From Myxococcales bacterium (GTDB taxonomy: Bacteria > Myxococcota_A > Polyangia > Fen-1088): a DNA stretch of 6,000 nt. Both the position numbers and the translations under genes were made by a program. Below the pieces are notes generated by a model. It was not told where the DNA came from and did no database searches. It saw only the letters and a list, made by a program, of their open reading frames with translations. Shown here one piece after another: positions 1 to 4,954 of the stretch. The DNA lies in the NCBI GenBank assembly GCA_003170035.1, contig PMZX01000520.1, positions 1 through 6,000 of the forward strand, read 5' to 3'. Every line of letters begins with the position of its first letter. Positions within the stretch are counted from its first letter, which is position 1.

Positions 1-28
1 CCCCGCTCGCTTCGCTCGGCCTCATATG

Positions 29-47
29 CGGCGGGCAAAGCCCGCCG
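29..47. repeat. GC-rich hairpin downstream of trmD
   Basis: A perfect 8-bp stem (29-36 with 40-47) closes on an AAA loop. It begins 14 bp after the trmD stop in the direction of trmD transcription. It has no T-run on its 3' side in that direction, where CATATGAGG follows, so it is not a textbook intrinsic terminator. Just beyond it, at about 4-18, is a short direct repeat CGCTCG-CTT-CGCTCG. The combination looks like an intergenic repeat or a 3' mRNA-stabilising hairpin. It may also end the operon. No gene can be supported in 1-60; rplS, which often follows trmD, is not visible here. Confidence 0.45.
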
Positions 48-60
48 GCTCCCCACGCGA

Positions 61-843
61 CTAGGACTCATCCAGTTCCGCGAGCATGGCCCTTTCTTCT
101 TCGGTCAAAGGGTGCCGATCGATCAGATCTGGACGGTGCGACATGGTGCGTCGCAATGCTTCTCGCCGACGCCAACGCGCCACCTCGGCATGGTTCCCAG
201 AAAGCAGCACCTCTGGGACGCCGAGCCCTCGGAACAGCGGAGGCCGCGTCCACTGGGAAAACTCCAGCCGGCCGGCGGCGAACGACTCCTCCACGACCGA
301 CTCCCCACACCCCAGTACTCCTGGCACCAGGCGTGCAGTGGCCTCGATGATCACGGCGGCCGCCACCTCACCGCCCGCCAGCACATAATCCCCGATGCTC
401 ACCGATTCGTCGGCGTAGAGCTGGGCGATCCGCTCGTCCACGCCCTCATAACGACCGCAGATCAGCATAATGCGCCCGCGGGCCGCCAAGTCTGCGGCGC
501 ACCGCTGATCGAACAGCCGCCCGGAAGGTGAGAGCAAAAGCCGATGGGCTCGCCCGCGCCGATTCTCCGCATCATCGATGGCCGCCGCCACGGGGTCCGG
601 GCGTAGCACCATGCCGGGGCCACCACCGTAGGGCGAATCGTCGACCTGACGATGGCGTCCGGGCGCGAAGTCCCGCGGGTTGGTCGTTGCGACGGCGATC
701 AGGCCGCTGGCCACGGCCTTTCCCAGCAGGCTGGCCTGTAGAAAAGGGGCGAAGACCTCGGGAAACAGAGTGACGATCTCGATCGCCAGCCGGGGCGTCG
801 TCTTGGAGACGACGTGGTTCGCGTCAGGCCGATCGTCACTCAT
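61..843 (-). CDS. trmD: tRNA (guanine(37)-N1)-methyltransferase TrmD
   Basis: This SPOUT-fold enzyme transfers methyl from S-adenosylmethionine to N1 of G37 in tRNAs with G at position 36, which prevents +1 frameshifting. The product is 260 aa, normal for the family. Visible motifs are IEIVTLFPEVF (21-31), VDDSPYGGGPGM (67-78), LLLSPSG (102-108), CGRYEGVDER (129-138), the knot motif SIGDYVLAGGE (149-159), ARLVPGVLG (170-178) and the C-terminal WTRPPLFRG (198-206). The ATG at 843 was chosen because the family's conserved start (I-x-I-V-T-L-F-P) follows about 20 residues later; a longer reading from 939 would run through rimM in another frame. ATG overlaps the rimM stop as ATGAGTGA, so translation is probably coupled. 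The residue aligning with the E. coli catalytic base Asp169 is Glu186 (EESF for EDSF), and the usual P-H/Q-Y-T-R-P reads S-Q-W-T-R-P. Identification is secure. Confidence 0.97.
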   Translation of the reverse strand: MSDDRPDANHVVSKTTPRLAIEIVTLFPEVFAPFLQASLLGKAVASGLIAVATTNPRDFAPGRHRQVDDSPYGGGPGMVLRPDPVAAAIDDAENRRGRAHRLLLSPSGRLFDQRCAADLAARGRIMLICGRYEGVDERIAQLYADESVSIGDYVLAGGEVAAAVIIEATARLVPGVLGCGESVVEESFAAGRLEFSQWTRPPLFRGLGVPEVLLSGNHAEVARWRRREALRRTMSHRPDLIDRHPLTEEERAMLAELDES

Positions 844-1333
844 GAGGGTTGACCACCGCGCGCTTGCCCAAAGTGTCGATCGACACAATGAACTCGGGCA
901 TGGCAGGAAGCAAACGTTCGCCCATCTCCTTGTGGTCAATCACCATAACGTCGTGGGCCCCGTTCCAGAAAACGCCACGCACAACGCCGAGGCTGCGCCC
1001 CTGGCTATCCTCGACCAGGCAGCCGAGCAGATCTTCCACATAGAATTCGCCCTCGCCCAGCGGCGGAAGAGCCGCCCTGGGCAGCGACAACTGCCGCCCG
1101 GTCAGAGACGCCGCTCCCTTTCGCGTCGAGACGCCCTCAAGCCTGAGCAGAAATCCGTCCACAATCCGCCGAACCGCTGTGACCGTGGCCGGGGTTTCAG
1201 ACCCCGGCAACCCCCCAATTGTCACCGGCAGCGGCAGTGCGACGGCGTCCATTGACCAGCCTCTCGCGTGAAAAGGGCGAAGACTGATCTCGCCGGTAGT
1301 GCCGTGCGGTCGCCCCAGGATTCCAAAGGGCAG
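836..1333 (-). CDS. rimM: 16S rRNA processing / 30S maturation factor RimM, start unresolved
   Basis: RimM binds ribosomal protein S19 and assists late assembly of the 30S head. The C-terminal PRC barrel is clear in EFYVEDLLGCLVED and the following G-x-x-LG-VRGVFWNGAHDVMVI, ending LLPAMPEFIVSIDTLG. The first ATG (1252) gives only 138 aa and removes the family's N-terminal signature. That signature is present in the same frame just upstream: FGILGRPHGTTGEISLRPF, at about 1327-1271, matching the usual G-R-x-x-G-x-H-G-x-x-G-E. No ATG, GTG or TTG codon lies between that motif and the in-frame khpA stop (1385-1387). I placed the start provisionally at CTG 1333, giving 165 aa, normal for RimM; CTG 1369 is an alternative. 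Neither has a good ribosome binding site. The product could instead arise by amber readthrough from khpA, or the gap could be a sequence error. The gene overlaps trmD by 8 bp. Identity is firm; the start is not. Confidence 0.9.
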   Translation of the reverse strand: MPFGILGRPHGTTGEISLRPFHARGWSMDAVALPLPVTIGGLPGSETPATVTAVRRIVDGFLLRLEGVSTRKGAASLTGRQLSLPRAALPPLGEGEFYVEDLLGCLVEDSQGRSLGVVRGVFWNGAHDVMVIDHKEMGERLLPAMPEFIVSIDTLGKRAVVNPHE

Positions 1334-1384
1334 ACCCTCGGAAGGTACGCCGTGAAGAGCAGAGCCCAGCGGAGGACCCCCGCG

Positions 1385-1669
1385 CTACTCGAGGATCTCC
1401 AAGATCGCACGCCGCTTCATCTTGGCTGACGCCGCAGAAAGGACGGTGCGAAGGGCCTTGGCGGTACGACCTTGGCGGCCGATGACCCTCCCCAGATCTG
1501 ACTCTGCCACCTTCAACTCGAACACCGTGGCATCCGGCTCTTCGATCTCCTCAACCGCCACCTCATCGGGGTGCTCCACCAGCGCGCGCGCAAGATAGAG
1601 CACCAACTCGCGCAGCGGAGGCGCTTTCTCGGAACCTCCTGAGGAGGGGGACTCGGCGCCCTCTGTCAC
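1385..1669 (-). CDS. khpA: KH-domain RNA-binding protein KhpA (YlqC family)
   Basis: This small single-KH protein binds RNA and, in Gram-positive bacteria, works with KhpB. Its place between rpsP and rimM is characteristic. The product is 94 aa. Residues 19-55 (LRELVLYLARALVEHPDEV and onward) match the KhpA N-terminal helix and strand, and the RNA-binding GxxG loop is G64-R-Q-G67 in GRVIGRQGRTAKALR (60-74). Residues 1-17 form a Ser/Gly/Glu-rich extension before the domain. The start is GTG at 1669, 7 bp after the rpsP stop; no strong Shine-Dalgarno is seen, which suggests coupling to rpsP translation. The TAG at 1385-1387 is followed by C and is in frame with rimM. Identification rests on motif and synteny and is strong. 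Confidence 0.93.
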   Translation of the reverse strand: MTEGAESPSSGGSEKAPPLRELVLYLARALVEHPDEVAVEEIEEPDATVFELKVAESDLGRVIGRQGRTAKALRTVLSAASAKMKRRAILEILE

Positions 1670-1676
1670 GGGAGCA

Positions 1677-1940
1677 CTACTCGGTTGGCGCCGCTACGGC
1701 TGCGCGCCGGACCTTCTGAATGAGCTGGCCGACGGTCTCGCTGGGAACAGCCCCGGCAGCCAACCAGTGTTCGACACGGGCCATGTCGAACTTGACCTCG
1801 GGCGGGCTGCGCCGCGGGTCGTAGATTCCAACCTGCTCGATCAGGCGTCCATCTCGGGGACTCCGGCGATCCGAGGCCACAACGCGATAGTGGGGGGACT
1901 TCTTTCCTCCGCCGCGGGTGAGTCGTAGGGTGACGGCCAT
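1677..1940 (-). CDS. rpsP: 30S ribosomal protein S16
   Basis: S16 is a primary 16S rRNA-binding protein of the small subunit body and is needed for 30S assembly. The 87-aa product has the family pattern MAVTLRLTRGG, then KKSPHYRVVASDRRSPRDGR (13-32), IEQVGIYDPR (34-43) and a C-terminal Ala-rich tail typical of many S16 proteins. The start at ATG 1940 is chosen because S16 proteins begin M-A/V-x-I-R-L-x-R. The longer reading from 2000 would place codons inside the probable promoter. A plausible Shine-Dalgarno (GAGGA) lies about 10 nt upstream of this ATG. It is the first gene of the rpsP-khpA-rimM-trmD operon. Here ffh, a frequent upstream neighbour in other bacteria, is replaced by a divergent cytochrome gene. 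Confidence 0.97.
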   Translation of the reverse strand: MAVTLRLTRGGGKKSPHYRVVASDRRSPRDGRLIEQVGIYDPRRSPPEVKFDMARVEHWLAAGAVPSETVGQLIQKVRRAAVAAPTE

Positions 1941-1988
1941 ATTGTTTGGATCCTCGTGGGCTCGAACTGAGCCGAGGGGGTGAGAGTG

Positions 1989-2011
1989 ATTATAACGCAT
2001 GCGATTGTCAA
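1989..2011 (-). promoter_or_regulatory. candidate promoter of the rpsP operon
   Basis: On the minus strand a perfect TATAAT (1994-1989) lies about 50 bp upstream of the rpsP ATG. A perfect TTGACA (2011-2006) lies further upstream, but only 11 bp separate the two hexamers instead of the usual 16-18. At a normal 17-bp spacing the -35 would be TTCGCC, a poor match. The spacer contains the 8-bp palindrome CGCATGCG. The -10 element is the most believable part. Transcription would then start near 1982 and give a leader of about 40 nt. Confidence 0.6.
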
Positions 2012-2073
2012 GGCGAAGCTGGTTCTTTTCGCTGCGGAGTTATTTCAGCCTGTACGCGTTAGAGACCGCTACT

Positions 2074-2099
2074 CACAGTGACAGCCGGCTGAGCCTGTG
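2074..2099. promoter_or_regulatory. interrupted dyad, possible operator upstream of the cytochrome gene
   Basis: The 26 bp have exact two-fold symmetry about 2086/2087: CACAG, 3 bp, CAGCC, GGCTG, 3 bp, CTGTG. All 10 base pairs of the four half-arms match, and the 3-bp gaps do not. A smaller palindrome TCACAGTGA (2073-2081) overlaps the left arm. The site lies 19-44 bp before the chosen ATG of the cytochrome gene and covers the alternative GTG start at 2097. The layout fits a dimeric regulator's site better than an RNA hairpin, because the central 10 bp are self-complementary with no loop. No regulator is known. Confidence 0.4.
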
Positions 2100-2117
2100 G
2101 GATTTTCCTCTTGTTTC

Positions 2118-3764
2118 ATGCTAGCACGCCCCCCAAGTCTCCTCCTGGTAGTCTTGTTCGCAGCTCACTTCTTGCAGTCGAGCGGCCTTGCTTTCGCCAG
2201 CCCGCGTGAACGCCGTGCTGTCGTCTTCTACACCGCACAAACCCAAGGCGCGCTTGAACCTTGTGGCTGCACCAGCGATCCCCTGGGCGACATCGCGCGG
2301 GTGACCGCCCTCGTCCGCAGTGCCAAACCGGCTGGCGCAGCCCTTCTGGTTGACGCCGGCAATCTGACCTACCCCGCAGGCGAGATTCCATCGCGCAAGC
2401 AGGAGGCCGCCGACCTGGTAGCGAGCTTCTTGGCTCAAGAGATGACCCGCCTGCCCTTTGGTGGTTCGGCCCTCGGGGCAACCGACCTTGTACGCGGAGT
2501 CGCCAAGATTCAGCCTAGACGCCTGGCCGCCAACCTCGACAGCCTTCCTTTCGTGGAGCCGTCGCGTGTCAGGCTGGTGGGAGGCATCACATTCGGCGTC
2601 TTCGGCCTGGTCGATCCAGCCCTCGCGCGTGAGAAAGGACTACAAGCGGAGGATCCGGTCAGCGCAGCTCGGGCTGAGGGCGACCGGTTGCGCGCGGCTG
2701 GCGCCGAGATCGTGATCGCGCTGGCGCCGCTCGAGCGCCGGCAGGCGCGCGCAGTGGCGCGTGAGGCGGCGGTTGACTTCGTCGTGCTGGGCGACGAACT
2801 GGGCCAGGGATCTCCGCGCGCTGAGAGGGTCGGCGGTGCCTTCCTTCTGGTCCCAGGCTCGGAGATGCAGCGGCTGGGCAGACTCGAGATCGTTCTTCGT
2901 GAGGCGCGGCCCGCTGGAGAATCACTCCGCGATGCCGGTGGACCGGCGGCGAATCGCTTGCGCGCCGAGGAGATCGATCGCCAGGCTCGCCAGCTGGATG
3001 CCGATCTGGCGCGCTGGGAAAGCGACGCCACCAGTGATGCCGCTTTCGTGGCCGCAAAGCGCGAGGAGCGCGACAATCTACGCGCCGAGGCTGCGCAGCT
3101 GGCCAGCACGACCTGGGCAGCGCCGGCCCAGGGCTCGTATTTCGTCAACCAGCTCTTGCCCATCCGACGCAGCCTGGCCCGCGATCCAGCATTGGCCGCC
3201 AGCATGCGGAAGCTCGACAAGGCGGTGGGCGCCGCCAACCTACGGATGGCAGAACCACCGCCGCCTGCCGAGCCAGGCCGGGCGCATTTCTCGGGTGATG
3301 TTTCTTGTGTACGCTGCCACAAGGCGGCGGCCCGTTTCTGCAAGCGCACGGCCCACGCCCACGCATGGAAGACCCTGCAGGCCGTCGGCAAGACAGGTCA
3401 CGGCGACTGTGTCAGTTGCCACGTCACGGGCTACGGCGAGATGGGCGGATCGAGTCTGGGGTTCAGCAGGGGCCTGGAAAACGTGCAATGTGAGGCTTGC
3501 CATGGCCCCGGCTCGATCCACGTGGAGAAGCGCGGGCTGGAGAAGCCTCTGGCCCTGAGCACGCGCACACCCGAGGCGGTGTGTGCGCACTGCCACAACG
3601 AAAAGCACTCGGACACCTTCCAGTACGAGGCCTATCTCCGCGACATCATCGGCCCCAGCCACGGCGAGGACGCGCGCGACAACCTGGGCGCGGGACCGAC
3701 CGCCAGGGATCTGCGTCGAGCCGCCGAGAAGCGCGCGCGAGTCTCGGCGGAACGGCAGAGATAG
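2118..3764 (+). CDS. exported tetraheme cytochrome c fused to a degenerate UshA-like domain
   Basis: The product is 548 aa. Residues 1-27 are a Sec signal peptide (Arg near the start, LLLVVLFAAHFL core, AFA before the predicted cut), so the protein should act in the periplasm or at the outer surface. Residues 30-265 resemble the 5'-nucleotidase/UshA metallophosphatase fold, but the usual metal ligands are missing and a PCGC motif sits at 48-51. Residues 278-333 are charged, Ala/Arg/Glu-rich and probably helical. The C-terminal part has four CXXCH heme c sites at 397, 431, 458 and 489 (CVRCH, CVSCH, CEACH, CAHCH). It also has the HAHAW (413-417) and CEACHGPGSIH (458-468) patterns of cytochrome c554-type domains, which supply candidate axial His ligands. 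Electron transfer is likely; the partner is unknown. ATG 2118 is preferred over GTG 2097 because it starts at a normal signal peptide and the GTG lies in a dyad; neither has a strong ribosome binding site. It is divergent from rpsP, with no partner gene in the window. Confidence 0.88.
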   Translation: MLARPPSLLLVVLFAAHFLQSSGLAFASPRERRAVVFYTAQTQGALEPCGCTSDPLGDIARVTALVRSAKPAGAALLVDAGNLTYPAGEIPSRKQEAADLVASFLAQEMTRLPFGGSALGATDLVRGVAKIQPRRLAANLDSLPFVEPSRVRLVGGITFGVFGLVDPALAREKGLQAEDPVSAARAEGDRLRAAGAEIVIALAPLERRQARAVAREAAVDFVVLGDELGQGSPRAERVGGAFLLVPGSEMQRLGRLEIVLREARPAGESLRDAGGPAANRLRAEEIDRQARQLDADLARWESDATSDAAFVAAKREERDNLRAEAAQLASTTWAAPAQGSYFVNQLLPIRRSLARDPALAASMRKLDKAVGAANLRMAEPPPPAEPGRAHFSGDVSCVRCHKAAARFCKRTAHAHAWKTLQAVGKTGHGDCVSCHVTGYGEMGGSSLGFSRGLENVQCEACHGPGSIHVEKRGLEKPLALSTRTPEAVCAHCHNEKHSDTFQYEAYLRDIIGPSHGEDARDNLGAGPTARDLRRAAEKRARVSAERQR

Positions 3765-3873
3765 CCCTGCCGAGGCGCGAGGAGGGAGAATACTCGACGT
3801 ATTTGACCGACGAGCAACGAAGGGACGCGACGCAAATCCGCGATTTCGCTCGGTCCGGCAACCGTTCGGTGCT

Positions 3874-4869
3874 CTAGCCCTCGCGCTTCCTCGGCAAAGA
3901 GCCGGCGAGAATCCGGTCGAGCAGGTCACTCTCGATATTGCCGCCGCTGATCAGGACCACCACGCGACGGCCTTGCACCGGGAGTTTGTCTTCCAGCAGG
4001 CCCGCCAGCGCGACCGCAGCCGAGGCCTCGCACACGATGCCGAGGGTGCGGTATGCGTACACGATGGCTTGCCGCATCCCCACCTCGCTCACCAGAGCGA
4101 CCTCGGGGAAATAGTCTTTGGCCATGGCAAAGGTGCGCTCGCTGACCGCGCCTTCCAGGCCCTCGGCCAGAGTGGGGCCGCCCTCGTACTGGGTGAAGGC
4201 CCGACCCTCCTCCAGCGAACGCTTCATCGCGCAGTTGGCTTCGGGCGAGACGCCCAGCACGCGAATTCCGCGCGGGACCATTTCCACCCCCAAGCCAGCA
4301 GCAAGGCCGCCGCCGCCCACCGGGGTCACTACCGTGTCCACGTCAGGAAGCTGGGCCAAGATCTCGCGCGCCAGCACGCCGCCGTTGCCCGCAATAATCC
4401 AGTCGTCATCGAAAGCCGAGGCAAAGCTGAGCGAGGGGTCTGCCGCCGCGCGCTTGCGGGCCTCCGCTTCGGCCTCGTCATAGGACCCACCCACGACTTC
4501 CAACGCCGCGCCCAGTGCCACGATGCCGTCGCGCTTGTTTTGGGGCGTCTGCGCAGAGACCAGTATCTGGGCCTCGACACCGAAGCTGCGGGAGGCCAGT
4601 GCCACACCCAGACCGTGGTTGCCGGCCGAGGCCGCAATGACCCGCTTCTTCCCTGCCTGGCTCATCCCGGCAACGAACGCCGCAGCCCCCCGCAACTTGA
4701 ACGAGCCGGTTCGCTGCAGGGACTCGAGCTTGAGCCAAACATCCGCGCCCGTGCGGCGGCCCAGCGTGGGCACCGGGATGAGCGGTGTCACGCGCACCAG
4801 TCTACGCACCCGTTCGGCGATGGTGCCGCCGGTGACCTCGGTCCAGATGTCTGGGTCGAACAGGCGCAT
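3874..4869 (-). CDS. PLP-dependent threonine/serine dehydratase-like ammonia-lyase
   Basis: This is a fold-type II PLP enzyme of the threonine dehydratase/serine racemase family, which deaminates hydroxy amino acids through an enamine. The product is 331 aa, the length of the single-domain (TdcB-like) type; there is no C-terminal ACT regulatory domain. Visible are the PLP lysine K58 in QRTGSFKLRGA (52-62), the substrate loop SAGNHGLGVA (81-90), the phosphate-binding PVGGGGLAAG (183-192), EASAAVALA (281-289) and SGGNIE (308-313). Where threonine dehydratases usually have FDDPxxIAGQGT, this protein has FDDDWIIAGNGG (153-164). ATG 4869 is chosen because family similarity begins there; the upstream extension to 5088 would overlap nadA. 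It lies 85 bp from divergent nadA and converges on the cytochrome gene. Threonine to 2-oxobutyrate is the default guess. Serine or 3-hydroxyaspartate are also possible, so no symbol is given. Confidence 0.9.
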   Translation of the reverse strand: MRLFDPDIWTEVTGGTIAERVRRLVRVTPLIPVPTLGRRTGADVWLKLESLQRTGSFKLRGAAAFVAGMSQAGKKRVIAASAGNHGLGVALASRSFGVEAQILVSAQTPQNKRDGIVALGAALEVVGGSYDEAEAEARKRAAADPSLSFASAFDDDWIIAGNGGVLAREILAQLPDVDTVVTPVGGGGLAAGLGVEMVPRGIRVLGVSPEANCAMKRSLEEGRAFTQYEGGPTLAEGLEGAVSERTFAMAKDYFPEVALVSEVGMRQAIVYAYRTLGIVCEASAAVALAGLLEDKLPVQGRRVVVLISGGNIESDLLDRILAGSLPRKREG

Positions 4870-4954
4870 GGGGTCGCCCCACGCTACCAGCGCAGCCCGC
4901 AAAACGCCATGTGTCTGCGTGCGTTCCTCCAGCGAGGGCGGTACACCTAATTGG

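Noticed and set aside
844..939. N-terminal extension of TrmD from 939
   Set aside because: It lies in another frame over the conserved rimM C-terminus, and family similarity begins only after the ATG at 843.
680..1255. Plus-strand open frame of 191 codons across trmD and rimM
   Set aside because: It is antisense to two conserved genes and shows no domain or start signal.
1222..1410. Alternative short minus-strand frame of 62 codons as the missing start of rimM by frameshift
   Set aside because: Its translation lacks any RimM signature; the signature is in the frame continuous with the rest of rimM, so no frameshift is needed.
1941..2000. N-terminal extension of S16 from 2000
   Set aside because: S16 starts at M-A-V-T-L-R-L, and the extension covers the -10 element and probable transcription start.
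2510..3391. Minus-strand open frame of 293 codons inside the cytochrome gene
   Set aside because: The translation is low-complexity Ser/Arg/Ala-rich and lies opposite the heme-motif-bearing frame; it is a codon-bias shadow.
3834..3846. AAATC-CGC-GATTT hairpin between the convergent genes as a terminator
   Set aside because: The stem is only 5 bp and AT-rich with no adjacent T-run; no convincing terminator is seen in 3765-3873.
3583..4950. Long plus-strand open frame of 455 codons opposite the dehydratase gene
   Set aside because: It is antisense to a gene with clear family motifs, the translation is Arg/His/Ala-rich with no recognisable domain, and such mirror frames are common in GC-rich DNA.
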